In this document: one piece after another, positions 6,898-14,882 of the stretch | Layout of the letters: each line of letters opens with the position of its first letter | Position numbering within the stretch: position 1 is the first letter of the stretch | From: Demequinaceae bacterium | GTDB taxonomy: Bacteria > Actinomycetota > Actinomycetes > Actinomycetales > Demequinaceae | Length of the DNA stretch: 39,190 bases | Direction: 5' to 3' | Assembly (NCBI GenBank): GCA_017882825.1 | Contig: JADGOS010000004.1 | Span: 1-39,190, forward strand | The notes under the pieces: model-generated | What the model was told of the DNA's origin: nothing | What the model saw: the letters and a program-made list of their open reading frames with translations, nothing else | Database searches by the model: none | Program-made: the position numbers and the translations under genes

Positions 6898-8031
6898 ATG
6901 AAGATCGCGCTCGTTCTGGACGACAGCCTCGATCGGCCCGATGGGGTGCAGCAATACGTGTTGAGCGTGGGCAGGTACCTCGCGTCCGTCGGGCACGACG
7001 TTCACTATGTGTGCTCGTCGGCCACGAGGACCGACCTTGAGCAGCCGCTGCACTCGCTCGTCGGCAACTTCCACGTGAGCTTCAACGGCAATGGCCTGAG
7101 CATCCCTCGCGTCGCCTCCCGGCGCGCCCTCCGGGAGTTCGTTGCGCGGGAGCGCTTCGACGTCTTCCACATCCAGACGCCCCATTCGCCGCTGTTCTCG
7201 GCTCGCCTCGTTCGACAGGCGCGCCGCGTGCAGGGCCGAGCCGTGACGATCGTCGGCACCTTCCACATCCTCCCCAACGGGCGGATCGCCTCCCTCGGCA
7301 CCCGCCTTTTGGGGCTGGTGCTCCGCCACAACCTGCGGGCCTTCGATCGCTTCTGCGCGGTCTCGGCCCCGGCCGCGGACTTCGCGCGCCGCGTGTTCGG
7401 CATCGATGCGAGGGTGATCGGCATCCCCATCCCCGTCGACCTCTTGGCTGCCGCCGGAGCGAAGGGTCGGGCCTCGCGCGTCGGCTCGACGCGCCTCCAC
7501 CTGGCATTCCTTGGTCGGCTCGTCCAGCGCAAGGGCTCCCTCGAATTCGTCGAGGCCGTGGCGGCGCTGGAGCCCCGGGTGCGCGATCGCGTCCGAGTGA
7601 CCATCGGGGGACGCGGACCTCTCGCCGCCGACCTCGAGGGCGCGATCGAGGCGCACGGACTTCAGGCCGTAGTCGAGATGGCCGGTTTCGTTCCCGAGGA
7701 GGACAAGGCGGCCTTCTACGGCGCGGCGGACATCGCGGTCTTCCCTGCGACCGGAGGCGAAAGCTTCGGGATCGTCCTCACCGAAGCGATGGCCAGTGGA
7801 TCGGGGGTCGTCGTCGGCGGCGACAACCCTGGCTACCGGAGCGTGCTCGGCGACAGCCCCGACGTTCTCGTCGACCCGGGAGACACCGCCGCCTTCGCCG
7901 CGACGCTGGCGCGCCTCATAGCCGACCCTTCGCTCCGTGCCTCCATTCGCGCGGATCAGGAGGCGCGCGTGCGCGAATTCGACGTCGCGGTCGTCGGGCC
8001 CAAGATCGAGGCCCTGTACGCCACGCCCTAG
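6898..8031 (+). CDS. GT4-family glycosyltransferase (PimA/PimC-like)
   Basis: This retaining GT-B glycosyltransferase has 377 aa. The N-terminal domain begins MKIALVLDDSLDRPDGVQQY, with the Gly-containing acceptor loop. The C-terminal nucleotide-sugar domain contains AFLGRLVQRKGSLEFVEA, the diphosphate-binding region of GT4 enzymes, and GGESFGIVLTEAMASG, the EX7E motif. Closest remembered relatives are actinobacterial mannosyltransferases acting on phosphatidylinositol or related lipids, which work at the inner face of the membrane. Donor and acceptor cannot be proven from sequence. GGGAGGG, about 8 nt upstream of the ATG, is a good ribosome-binding site. Its partner appears to be the preceding histidine phosphatase. 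Confidence 0.87.
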   Translation: MKIALVLDDSLDRPDGVQQYVLSVGRYLASVGHDVHYVCSSATRTDLEQPLHSLVGNFHVSFNGNGLSIPRVASRRALREFVARERFDVFHIQTPHSPLFSARLVRQARRVQGRAVTIVGTFHILPNGRIASLGTRLLGLVLRHNLRAFDRFCAVSAPAADFARRVFGIDARVIGIPIPVDLLAAAGAKGRASRVGSTRLHLAFLGRLVQRKGSLEFVEAVAALEPRVRDRVRVTIGGRGPLAADLEGAIEAHGLQAVVEMAGFVPEEDKAAFYGAADIAVFPATGGESFGIVLTEAMASGSGVVVGGDNPGYRSVLGDSPDVLVDPGDTAAFAATLARLIADPSLRASIRADQEARVREFDVAVVGPKIEALYATP

Positions 8032-8135
8032 TTGCCGAGCTTCCCGGGCCTCGCGCGCTCGCGGCGCCAGACCAGGTCGTCGGGATCGTCGTCGGGTTCG
8101 AGTTCCCGCCGAAACGGTACGATGACACCGTGCAC
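8028..8135 (-). CDS. Doubtful 35-aa antisense ORF or gene remnant
   Basis: The 98-bp gap between the glycosyltransferase and DUF4229 genes reads on the minus strand as a GTG-started ORF ending RRELEPDDDPDDLVWRRERA..., with coding-like third-position GC in its C-terminal two thirds. The style (PDDDPD followed by arginine-rich sequence) recalls the C-termini of small actinobacterial PLDc_N-type membrane proteins found near menA. No membrane segment precedes it, and its start overlaps the DUF4229 start on the other strand. It may be a decayed gene tail, a real micro-ORF or chance. Confidence 0.15.
   Translation of the reverse strand: MHGVIVPFRRELEPDDDPDDLVWRRERARPGKLGN
8118..8123 (+). promoter_or_regulatory. 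Predicted -10 element of the DUF4229 gene (TACGAT)
   Basis: TACGAT-gacacc-GTG: the -10 hexamer ends 6 nt before the GTG start, and no ribosome-binding site is visible, so the transcript is probably leaderless. Confidence 0.5.
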
Positions 8136-8564
8136 GTCCTCGCCTACTGGCTCGCGCGACTCGCCCTGGTGTTCGCCGTCTTCGTGGCCCTATGGGGAGT
8201 CGGGTGGACGCCGGGGTTTGCCTTCCTCGCCGCCGCCGCAATCGCTTGGCTGATCTCCTACGCCATGTTCGGGTCCATGCACGACGCGGCGGCCCGGCAG
8301 ATGGAGCGGTGGGTGTCGCGCCGCTTCGCTGGCGTCGCGGGGGAAGAATCCGGGGAGGATGGAGAGGCGAAGGTCGAGGGCGCGCCGAGCGGCCGGGCCG
8401 AGGCCGCTATCGTGGCCGCGACCGCTACCAAACCCGTTGTCCCAGGCAGTGCATCAAGCAAGCCCGTTGCGCGGACGCGAGCCGCCGCCAAACCCATCGC
8501 TCGTGTCAAGCCCGTGGACGCGCCGCCCGTCGAGCCCAAGGCCACGGCCCTGCGATCCGGTTAG
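8130..8564 (+). CDS. DUF4229 family membrane protein
   Basis: This protein has 144 aa. Two adjacent hydrophobic segments (about residues 4-25 and 28-46) form a hairpin; a short amphipathic stretch, MHDAAARQMERWVSRRF, and a long acidic then Ala/Lys/Pro-rich disordered tail (KPVARTRAAAKPIARVKPV) follow. The N-terminal part matches the small actinobacterial DUF4229 family, commonly next to menA; the function is unknown. Its TAG stop overlaps the TAA of the convergent menA, sharing TTAG. Association with menA may mean a membrane role near quinone prenylation, but no evidence for that is in the sequence itself. Confidence 0.75.
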   Translation: MHVLAYWLARLALVFAVFVALWGVGWTPGFAFLAAAAIAWLISYAMFGSMHDAAARQMERWVSRRFAGVAGEESGEDGEAKVEGAPSGRAEAAIVAATATKPVVPGSASSKPVARTRAAAKPIARVKPVDAPPVEPKATALRSG

Positions 8565-9436
8565 CCGAGCGCGATCCCGAGCGCGAGCAGCGCGCCGTAC
8601 GCGAGTCCGATGGCGCTCGTGGCCGCGAACGCCACCGTCATCGGCCTGCCGGCGAGCCCGGCCCTCATCGCGGCGGCGAGCATGACCGCCGGTGCAGCGA
8701 GGACGACGGTGAGGAGCGCCCATGGCCGTGCGAACGCGATTGCTCCACTGGCGACGAGGGGAAGCATCACCGACGCGGCGAAGAGGCGCCGCGACGCGGC
8801 GTCGCCGAGGCGAACGGCGAGGGTGCGCTTGCCGGTCAGGCGATCGGGTGCGAGGTCGCGGATGTTGTTTACGAGAAGCATCGCGACCGAGTACAGACCA
8901 ACTCCCGTCGCGGCGGCGACGGCCCACCACGTGACGCGGCTAGCCTGAGCCGCCATCGTCCCAAGGGTGGCGACCAAGCCGAAGAAGATGAAGACGCTGA
9001 CCTCGCCCCAACCGCGATACCCATAGGGACGAGAGGAGCCCGTGTAGGTCCAGGCGGCGAGGATCGCGGCGGCGCCGACGGCAAGCAGCCACCACTCGCG
9101 CGAAACGAGTGTCATCGCGAGGCCGAGCACGGAGCCAACGGCGAAGGCGGCCAGGGCGGCGGCTCGAACGCGCGACGGCGCCACCTTGCCGGATGCGACG
9201 AGACGCTCTGGCCCCACCCGGTTCGCATCGGTGCCTCGGACCCCGTCCGAGTAGTCGTTGGCGAAGTTCACCGCAACCTGCAGGGCGAGGGCGACGCCAA
9301 GAGCGAGCGCCGCGATCCCCGGCCGGAACCCGCCAATCGCCCCAGCAGAAGCGGAGCCGACGGCCACGGGCGCGATCGCCGACGCGAGGGTCTTGGGGCG
9401 TGCCCCGCGAACCCAGTCACGCGTCGTGGCGGCCAC
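8561..9436 (-). CDS. menA: 1,4-dihydroxy-2-naphthoate polyprenyltransferase
   Basis: This integral membrane UbiA-superfamily enzyme has 291 aa. It attaches the polyprenyl chain to DHNA, giving demethylmenaquinone. VNFANDYSDGVRGTD is the first Asp-rich Mg-diphosphate site; NNIRDLAPDRLTGKRTLAVR is the second. RPKTLASAIAPVAVG near the N-terminus and eight to nine hydrophobic helices complete the family pattern. The GTG at 9436 is chosen over the ATG at 9463 because GGAGG stands 5 nt before it and homologues begin close to ATTRDWVRGARPKTL. The coding region overlaps the end of menE by 20 bp on the same strand, so menE-menA form one operon. Confidence 0.95.
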   Translation of the reverse strand: MAATTRDWVRGARPKTLASAIAPVAVGSASAGAIGGFRPGIAALALGVALALQVAVNFANDYSDGVRGTDANRVGPERLVASGKVAPSRVRAAALAAFAVGSVLGLAMTLVSREWWLLAVGAAAILAAWTYTGSSRPYGYRGWGEVSVFIFFGLVATLGTMAAQASRVTWWAVAAATGVGLYSVAMLLVNNIRDLAPDRLTGKRTLAVRLGDAASRRLFAASVMLPLVASGAIAFARPWALLTVVLAAPAVMLAAAMRAGLAGRPMTVAFAATSAIGLAYGALLALGIALG

Positions 9437-10487
9437 GGGAACCTCCAGGAGATGAGCGGGCAAGGGCCCGGGCGGCCCCCCGGTCGATCTTGCCAGAGTC
9501 CAGGACCGGAAGGCTCTCCAGGACGATCACCTGCCGAGGCAGGGCGTGGCGCGGCAGCGCGCCCGCGAGTTCGGCCCTCAGGACCTCCGCGGTGATGGGC
9601 GCTCGCGGGTCGGCGAGTGAAACGAGCGCGACGATCCGTTCCCCCCACTGCTGGTCCGGCACGGCAACGACGACCGCGTCGGCGATCTCCGGGCGGGCGA
9701 TGAGCGCTCGCTCGACGGTCGCGGGGTGCACCTTGAACGCCCCGGTGACGATGACGTCATCCGCTCGCCCCAGCACCGCGAGCCTAGCGTCGGACCAATC
9801 GCCGACGTCCGGCATGCGGAGCCAACGTGTGCCGTCCCGAAGGATCGTCCCATCGTCGCCTCCATCGGCATAGCCGTCGAAGAGGATGGGGCCCGCGATG
9901 AGGACCCGGCCGTCACCTTCCATCTGGACCTCGACGCCCGGCAAGGGACGGCCGTCGTAGATGCATCCCCCGGCGGTCTCGGTGGAGCCGTAGGTTTCGA
10001 TCGCGTTGGGCGGGGCGACGTCGCGTCGGAGCGCAGCGCCCCCGACGAGGATGGCATCGAAGGCCGCGAGCGCGAGCGCGGCGGCGGGGTCTTCCACGAG
10101 TCTGTGGAGTTGGGTCGGCACGAGCGAGACGTAGAGGGGCACGCGCGTGGCCGTGTCCGCCCTGAGAGCGAGCGCGGCCTCCGCGAATGCCCGCGGTTCG
10201 AAGCTCCCCGCGCGCAGGCGTACGGAGGGGTGTCCGCCGAGCGCGGAGCGGACGAGCACCTGGGCCCCCGCAACGCGATCGGGCGGAAGCGTGAGGAGCC
10301 AGCGGCCAGGACCCCCGAGGCGTTCGTGTGTTGCCTCGGCGGATGCGCGTAGCGCGGCGCCACTGATGTGTGCCATGCGTGGCTCGCCGGTCGACCCCGA
10401 GGTGGCGACGGCGACGCCCGCGACTTCGCCCGCCAGGGCCGCCCCGAGAGCCCCGGCAGGATCCTGGGCGAGGCTCGCATAAGTCAC
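9417..10487 (-). CDS. menE: o-Succinylbenzoate--CoA ligase
   Basis: This ANL-superfamily adenylating enzyme has 356 aa, short compared with the roughly 450 aa of E. coli MenE but normal for actinobacteria. It activates o-succinylbenzoate to its CoA thioester with ATP. The core motifs are visible: ATSGSTGEP (P-loop), YGSTETAGG, a DVGDWSD aspartate, GRADDVIVTGAFKVHP (hinge) and the C-terminal catalytic lysine in DSGKIDRGA. The GTG start has a TAGGCT -10 element 6 nt upstream and is probably leaderless. The gene is divergent from the DUF3048 lipoprotein, with only 33 bp between start codons, so both promoters are packed into that space. menA follows with a 20-bp overlap. Confidence 0.92.
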   Translation of the reverse strand: MTYASLAQDPAGALGAALAGEVAGVAVATSGSTGEPRMAHISGAALRASAEATHERLGGPGRWLLTLPPDRVAGAQVLVRSALGGHPSVRLRAGSFEPRAFAEAALALRADTATRVPLYVSLVPTQLHRLVEDPAAALALAAFDAILVGGAALRRDVAPPNAIETYGSTETAGGCIYDGRPLPGVEVQMEGDGRVLIAGPILFDGYADGGDDGTILRDGTRWLRMPDVGDWSDARLAVLGRADDVIVTGAFKVHPATVERALIARPEIADAVVVAVPDQQWGERIVALVSLADPRAPITAEVLRAELAGALPRHALPRQVIVLESLPVLDSGKIDRGAARALARSSPGGSRGRHDA

Positions 10488-10493
10488 CCTCCC

Positions 10494-10499
10494 AGCCTA
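10494..10499 (-). promoter_or_regulatory. Predicted -10 element of menE (TAGGCT)
   Basis: The minus strand reads TAGGCT-gggagg-GTG. The gggagg could also act as a ribosome-binding site, but it directly abuts the GTG, so leaderless initiation is more likely. Confidence 0.5.
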
Positions 10500-10507
10500 T
10501 GCGTGCC

Positions 10508-10513
10508 TAGACT
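10508..10513 (+). promoter_or_regulatory. Predicted -10 element of the DUF3048 gene (TAGACT)
   Basis: TAGACT-gtcggct-ATG gives a 7-nt spacing; no ribosome-binding site is seen. It is back to back with the menE -10, 8 bp away on the other strand. Confidence 0.5.
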
Positions 10514-10520
10514 GTCGGCT

Positions 10521-11645
10521 ATGACCCGCACCGCCAGCCGCCTCGGCGCGGCCGCGATCTCCCTCGTCGTCCTCGTCCTCGCCGCGTGCGCGCCGCAGGA
10601 GATCTACCAGCCCGCGGTGACGCTGACTCTTCTTCCCGTGGACAACCGCTCGGCGGTGCCGTCGCCGCCGGTGGACCCCATGCCCGCGGTCGTGTGGCCC
10701 CTGACCGGGCTGGATGCGACCGCGGCCGCTGCCGCGGACGTCCAGCGTCAGGCGATCGCCGTGAAGATCGACAACAGCACGGGGCAGCAGGCCGTCCCAC
10801 AGGAGGGCCTCCAGTACGCCGACATCGTCTTTGAGGAGTACATGGCGACGGGGGGTTGGACGCGATTTGTCGCCGTGTTTCAGAGCAACTACCCCGACGT
10901 GGTTGGCAACACCCGCTCCATGCGCCCCATGGATCCCTACATCTTCGGTTCCTTCTACGGAACCCTGGTCTTCTCGGGTGCCGCCGCTCAGACCTTGAGA
11001 GAGGCACTGGCCCTGACCGACCAGATCTACGTGGCCGAGGACCTGCTGAACTGTCGACCCGCTTTCTACCAGAAGAGCGGCAAGCACCGGCCGTACTCGA
11101 CGTACATCCACCTTGAGGAAGCCGCGAAGTGCGGCACCGCCAAGGGTGCGTCACCCGCGCCACCGCAGTTCGACTATGCCTACCCCGACGGGCTGGCGAC
11201 CGCGATCGTGGCCGGCACTCCGGTGGCGACTATCGATCTGAAGTTCTCTCACACGCAGGACCAGCATTGGAACTGGGATGCCGCGTCGGGCAAGTGGCTA
11301 CGCTTCCAGGGCTCCACGTCACATGTCCAGCAGACCGGCGGGCAATTAAGCGCGACGAACATCATCGTCCTGCGCGCTTCCGTGCGCTACAAGATCAGCC
11401 AGGACCCGGAGACCATGCTCGCTGGAACCGTCGGTGGAACCGGATACGTCGCCGCGGGCGGAAAGTACTTGGAAATCCGGTGGTCCAAGGCGGATCGGCG
11501 AGACACCTTCCATCTGACGACGCTGGACGGCCAACCGGTCTACCTTCAGCCGGGAAACACCTGGGTCGAACTCCTTCCCTCGTCAGGGTCACGCGAGTCT
11601 CAAGTCCTGAGCTTCGACGCGACGGTCATCACCACCGGGAAGTAG
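10521..11645 (+). CDS. DUF3048 family lipoprotein (YerB-like)
   Basis: This extracytoplasmic lipoprotein is 374 aa from the ATG at 10521. The signal ends in the lipobox VLAAC. The DUF3048 N-terminal domain follows, with AVKIDNSTGQQAVPQEGLQYADIVFEE and GNTRSMRPMDPYIFGSFYGT as hallmark segments. A C-terminal domain near QLSATNIIVLRASVRY and VYLQPGNTWVELLP matches the DUF3048_C part of YerB proteins. The function of the family is unknown. The ORF-track start at 10368 lies inside menE on the opposite strand and is rejected; the true start has a leaderless -10 element just upstream. It sits between menE and menB with no evident pathway role. Confidence 0.87.
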   Translation: MTRTASRLGAAAISLVVLVLAACAPQEIYQPAVTLTLLPVDNRSAVPSPPVDPMPAVVWPLTGLDATAAAAADVQRQAIAVKIDNSTGQQAVPQEGLQYADIVFEEYMATGGWTRFVAVFQSNYPDVVGNTRSMRPMDPYIFGSFYGTLVFSGAAAQTLREALALTDQIYVAEDLLNCRPAFYQKSGKHRPYSTYIHLEEAAKCGTAKGASPAPPQFDYAYPDGLATAIVAGTPVATIDLKFSHTQDQHWNWDAASGKWLRFQGSTSHVQQTGGQLSATNIIVLRASVRYKISQDPETMLAGTVGGTGYVAAGGKYLEIRWSKADRRDTFHLTTLDGQPVYLQPGNTWVELLPSSGSRESQVLSFDATVITTGK

Positions 11646-11660
11646 CGAGTACCGCGTGCG

Positions 11661-12596
11661 TCAGTACGCGTAGGGGAATCGCGTCCAATTCGGCTCGCGC
11701 CGCTCCAGGAACGCGTCTCGTCCCTCCTGCGCCTCTTCCGTCATGTAGGCGAGCCTGGTCGCCTCCCCCGCGAACACCTGCTGGCCAGCCAGGCCGTCGT
11801 CCGCGAGGTTGAAGGCGAACTTCAGCATCCGGATAGCTTGGGGCGACTTGGCCGCGACGAGCGCCGCGTACTCGAGCGCAACCTCCTCGAGTCGATCGTG
11901 GTCGACGACCTCGTTCACCGCACCCCACCGCTCGGCGTCCTCGGCGGAGTACTCGCGCGCCAGGAAGAAGATCTCTCGGGCGCGCTTGTCGCCGACCTGG
12001 CGGGCGAGCAGCGCGCTCCCGTAGCCCGCGTCGAACGACCCGACGTTCGCGTCGGTCTGCTTGAAACGGGCGTGCTCGCGGCTCGCGATGGAGAGGTCGG
12101 CCACGACGTGGAGGCTGTGTCCGCCGCCCGCCGCCCAGCCGTTCACGGCCGCGATGATGACCTTGGGGGAGGTGCGCATGAGCCGCTGCACCTCGAGGAT
12201 GTGGAGCCTGCCACCGTGGGCCGGCGCCGAGGTGGCGTCGCCCTCGTAGAGGTAGCCGTCATTGCCCCGAACGCTCTGGTCGCCCCCGGAGCAGAAGGCC
12301 CACACGCCGTCCTTGGGTGAGGGCCCGTTCCCCGTGAGGATGACGGTTGCGACGTCGGGCGTCTGGCGCGCGTGGTCGAGAGCGCGATACAACTCGTCAA
12401 CGGTCTGGGGGCGGAAGGCGTTGCGCAGTTCGGGGCGGTTGAAGGCGATCCTCACGGCGGGAAGGTCCCGCTCCCCGCCGCGCCCTGTGCGCTCAACCCA
12501 GCGATGGTAGGTAATGTCACCAGTAGGGAAGCCGTCGATGGCGCGCCACCGCGCGGAATCGAAGGTTTGGGAGACCTGGACGGGAACGTCGCTCAC
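11661..12596 (-). CDS. menB: 1,4-dihydroxy-2-naphthoyl-CoA synthase
   Basis: This crotonase-superfamily enzyme is 311 aa from the GTG at 12596. It closes the second aromatic ring of o-succinylbenzoyl-CoA (Dieckmann-type reaction) in the cytoplasm. Recognisable pieces are RIAFNRPELRNAFRPQTVDE, the oxyanion-hole loop FCSGGDQSVRG, AAVNGWAAGGGHSLHVV, and SFDAGYGSALLARQVG, which carries the MenB-specific catalytic Asp/Ser region. The C-terminal NWTRFPYAY helix end is also typical. The ORF-track start at 12869 overlaps the next gene. The GTG at 12596 is preferred because TAGGCT lies 7 nt upstream; the ATG at 12602 is too close to that element to be used from it. The gene converges with the DUF3048 gene, 15 bp away. 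Confidence 0.95.
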   Translation of the reverse strand: MSDVPVQVSQTFDSARWRAIDGFPTGDITYHRWVERTGRGGERDLPAVRIAFNRPELRNAFRPQTVDELYRALDHARQTPDVATVILTGNGPSPKDGVWAFCSGGDQSVRGNDGYLYEGDATSAPAHGGRLHILEVQRLMRTSPKVIIAAVNGWAAGGGHSLHVVADLSIASREHARFKQTDANVGSFDAGYGSALLARQVGDKRAREIFFLAREYSAEDAERWGAVNEVVDHDRLEEVALEYAALVAAKSPQAIRMLKFAFNLADDGLAGQQVFAGEATRLAYMTEEAQEGRDAFLERREPNWTRFPYAY

Positions 12597-12603
12597 GTCC
12601 ATG

Positions 12604-12609
12604 AGCCTA
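12604..12609 (-). promoter_or_regulatory. Predicted -10 element of menB (TAGGCT)
   Basis: The minus strand reads TAGGCT-catggac-GTG, a 7-nt spacing. It overlaps a TAGCCT on the plus strand (12608-12613), so both divergent promoters may use the same DNA. Confidence 0.45.
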
Positions 12610-12613
12610 GCCT
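12608..12613 (+). promoter_or_regulatory. Possible -10 element of the 12667 gene (TAGCCT)
   Basis: TAGCCT here would start transcription near 12620, giving a 47-nt leader that contains the GGAGGA ribosome-binding site. Two of its bases are shared with the menB -10 on the other strand. Confidence 0.35.
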
Positions 12614-12666
12614 TCGAGAAGCGCGTTGCCAGGGTACGCCGGGACTCGGCCGATGGAGGAGTGGGC

Positions 12667-13926
12667 ATGGCCAAGCTGGGCGGAAAGGTCTGGGCGTTGA
12701 TCGCCGGCGCCGTCGCGCTCCTCGCGCTCTGTGCCGGGGCGTGGTTCGCGGGCTGGTGGCCGTTCGGCGGCTCGGGCTCCGAGCCGACCCCGACGCCATC
12801 TGTGTCGGCCAGCCCCACCGCCTCCCCGCCACCGTCGTTCGTTGAGCGCCAAGTGACCGTCGCGCCCAACGTGCCCGGGGGCCAACTGCTGACCGAAGCC
12901 GTCCTTGCCTCGGCGGGCAGCGGGTGGGTGGTCGCGATCTACGACGCCACGTCCCGCGATGGCGCGGGTGTCGAGTCGCCCGGTCCAAAGGTCCTCTACC
13001 TCATCTCGCCGGAGGGCATCCGGTACGAGGTGGGGAATCTCAACACCCTGGGCATGTCCGCCCCCGACTTGGTCGCGTGGGACTACACGCGGCACAAGGT
13101 CCTGATCGTTGACAAACTCATGGACATGAAGGTCATCGACATGGTGACGGGCGCCGTCGACGGCTCGTGGCCGTTCTGCGATCACGAGGGGTACGTCCGG
13201 GGCTCGGCGCGCGACAGCGCGTGGCTCCTGCGCGGCAGTTGCAACGGCGAGGGAATCGACGGCCTCTACGGCGACAACGGCGTCGAAAGCCCGAGCACGG
13301 TCGTCGGAAAGGGTTTTGGCCTCACCGTCTTCGACGTGGGCGACGTTCAGGTGCAGAGCCAATTCGAGACGGCGCCGGACGCGCGATTCACGGCGTTTTA
13401 CGCGGATGGAACCCAGGCGACCATTTCCTCCTCGATGGCGGGGGACTGCTACCTGTTGGGCAAGGGGAAGGGGGACACGTTCGCCGCGTACTGCTATTCG
13501 AGCGAAGGGACCGTCGATGTGTGGGAATTCCCGGTCGACGGTTCGGCGCCCGTGGACGTCGTCACGTCCGCGCAACTCGAGGCATTCCGCCTCGAGCTCG
13601 GCGTTCCGAATCCCGCCGACTTCTTTGTGTCTGGCTACTGCTCCGCCGGCGACCTGCCCCTGGTGGAGGTGACCTGGGATCAGAGCCGCCTCGGCGTTCT
13701 GAAGGGCGGAGCGCTCAGCGTTGGGTTGGAGCCCCCGCGTACGTTCCGCCATTGCCTCGCCACGTCGGGGACGTCGGCCCTCGTGAGCGGGGACGGGCTC
13801 CTCTGGCTCGCGGACTTCGCGACCGGATCCACGGTCGAACTGCTTCCCGGGACCGTGGCCAACGGGGCCGTGGGCGCCACGCATGTCGTGGGAACCGACG
13901 GCTACCGGGCTCTCATTCAGCCGTAG
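12667..13926 (+). CDS. Membrane-anchored extracytoplasmic protein of unknown function (paralogue of 16600-18117)
   Basis: This protein is 419 aa from the ATG at 12667, chosen because GGAGGA stands 6 nt upstream. An N-terminal TM anchor (VWALIAGAVALLALCAGAWFAG) is followed by a Ser/Thr/Pro linker (EPTPTPSVSASPTASPPPS). About 360 extracytoplasmic residues then show repeated short beta-strand-like stretches, suggesting a propeller-like fold. Six or more cysteines (FCDHEG, RGSCNG, GDCYLL, AYCYSS, SGYCSAG, RHCLA) suggest disulfides. No domain was recognised. The segment around GWVVAIYD, VLYLISPEGIRYE and IDMVTGAV lines up with the protein beyond menD, so the two are distant paralogues. It may be a sensor or scaffold at the cell surface, but nothing proves that. 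Confidence 0.8.
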   Translation: MAKLGGKVWALIAGAVALLALCAGAWFAGWWPFGGSGSEPTPTPSVSASPTASPPPSFVERQVTVAPNVPGGQLLTEAVLASAGSGWVVAIYDATSRDGAGVESPGPKVLYLISPEGIRYEVGNLNTLGMSAPDLVAWDYTRHKVLIVDKLMDMKVIDMVTGAVDGSWPFCDHEGYVRGSARDSAWLLRGSCNGEGIDGLYGDNGVESPSTVVGKGFGLTVFDVGDVQVQSQFETAPDARFTAFYADGTQATISSSMAGDCYLLGKGKGDTFAAYCYSSEGTVDVWEFPVDGSAPVDVVTSAQLEAFRLELGVPNPADFFVSGYCSAGDLPLVEVTWDQSRLGVLKGGALSVGLEPPRTFRHCLATSGTSALVSGDGLLWLADFATGSTVELLPGTVANGAVGATHVVGTDGYRALIQP

Positions 13927-13967
13927 AGGGAAACGCCCGACCCGTAGGTGGCGGGGGCGGCAGGCCG

Positions 13968-13973
13968 TAGCCT
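13968..13973 (+). promoter_or_regulatory. Predicted -10 element of menC (TAGCCT)
   Basis: TAGCCT-ggcgcc-ATG gives a 6-nt spacing without a ribosome-binding site, suggesting a leaderless menC-menD mRNA. It lies in a small palindrome, CAGGC-cgta-GCCTG. Confidence 0.5.
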
Positions 13974-13979
13974 GGCGCC

Positions 13980-14882
13980 ATGGAATTCCGCCCTTTCCGC
14001 GTGCGCCTCACGACGCGGTTTCGCGGGGTGACGGAACGGAGCGGAGTCTTGGTTAGGGGCCGCATGGAGGATGGCTCCGACGCGTGGGGCGAGTACTCGC
14101 CGTTCGCCGACTACGACAGCGAACGGGCAACGCGGTGGTGGGCCGCGGCCATGGAGGCCGCGCGGGGCGAGTGGCCCGCCCCCGTTCGGGAGAGGGTGGC
14201 GGTCAACAGCATCGTTCCCGAGGTGGGGCCCGCGGAGGCGGCGCGCCTCGCGGTTGCGGGCGGATGCGTCGTGGCGAAGGTGAAGGTGGGCGGGCCGGGC
14301 TCGAGCAGCGCTGACGACCGCGCTCGCGTGGAGGCGGTTGCGGCCGCGGTTCAGGAGGTCGGCGGGGCGCGCGCCCGGGTGCGGGTGGATGCCAACGGCG
14401 CCTGGGACGTTGACGAGGCCGTCCGCGCGATCGCCGAACTGGACCTCGGCGCGCGAGCAGGAGGCGTGGACGGGCTCGAGTACGTCGAGCAGCCGTGCGC
14501 GACGATCGAGGGTCTCGCGGCCGTCCGTCGCCGCGTCTCCGTCCCCATCGCGGCCGACGAGTCCGTGCGCGTCGCGACGGATCCCCTGGCCGTGGCGAGG
14601 GCGGGTGCCGCCGATATCCTCGTCCTCAAGGTTGCGCCCCTCGGCGGCGTGCGTGCGTGCCTCGATCTCGCCGACGCGGCCGGCCTGCCCGTCGTCGTGT
14701 CGAGCGCCATGGAGACCTCGGTCGGTCTCGCGGCGGGCCTCGCGCTCGCGCTCGCCCTCCCAGAACTCCCCTATGCGTGCGGGCTCGGCACGGGCGTTCT
14801 CCTCGCGGAGGATGTGGTCGCCCATCCGCTCGTGCCTCACGACGGCATGCTCGCGTCGACCCCCTTGGAGGTGATCGTCTGA
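13980..14882 (+). CDS. menC: o-Succinylbenzoate synthase
   Basis: This enolase-superfamily dehydratase has 300 aa. It converts SHCHC to o-succinylbenzoate and aromatises the first ring. The catalytic KxK lies in VVAKVKVGG. Metal ligands follow in order: Asp of RVDANGAWD, Glu of YVEQPCATIE and Asp of IAADESVRV. A second catalytic lysine lies in ILVLKVAPLGG. WGEYSPFADYD near residue 36 fits the N-terminal capping domain of the short actinobacterial MenC type. The stop overlaps the menD start by one base (TGATG), so MenD translation is probably coupled to it. Confidence 0.95.
   Translation: MEFRPFRVRLTTRFRGVTERSGVLVRGRMEDGSDAWGEYSPFADYDSERATRWWAAAMEAARGEWPAPVRERVAVNSIVPEVGPAEAARLAVAGGCVVAKVKVGGPGSSSADDRARVEAVAAAVQEVGGARARVRVDANGAWDVDEAVRAIAELDLGARAGGVDGLEYVEQPCATIEGLAAVRRRVSVPIAADESVRVATDPLAVARAGAADILVLKVAPLGGVRACLDLADAAGLPVVVSSAMETSVGLAAGLALALALPELPYACGLGTGVLLAEDVVAHPLVPHDGMLASTPLEVIV

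Noticed and set aside
6715-8241. 508-aa minus-strand ORF opposite the GT4 gene
   Set aside because: It is the shadow of the glycosyltransferase gene on the other strand. Only its last part over the intergenic gap raised interest, in a different frame, and that is listed separately.
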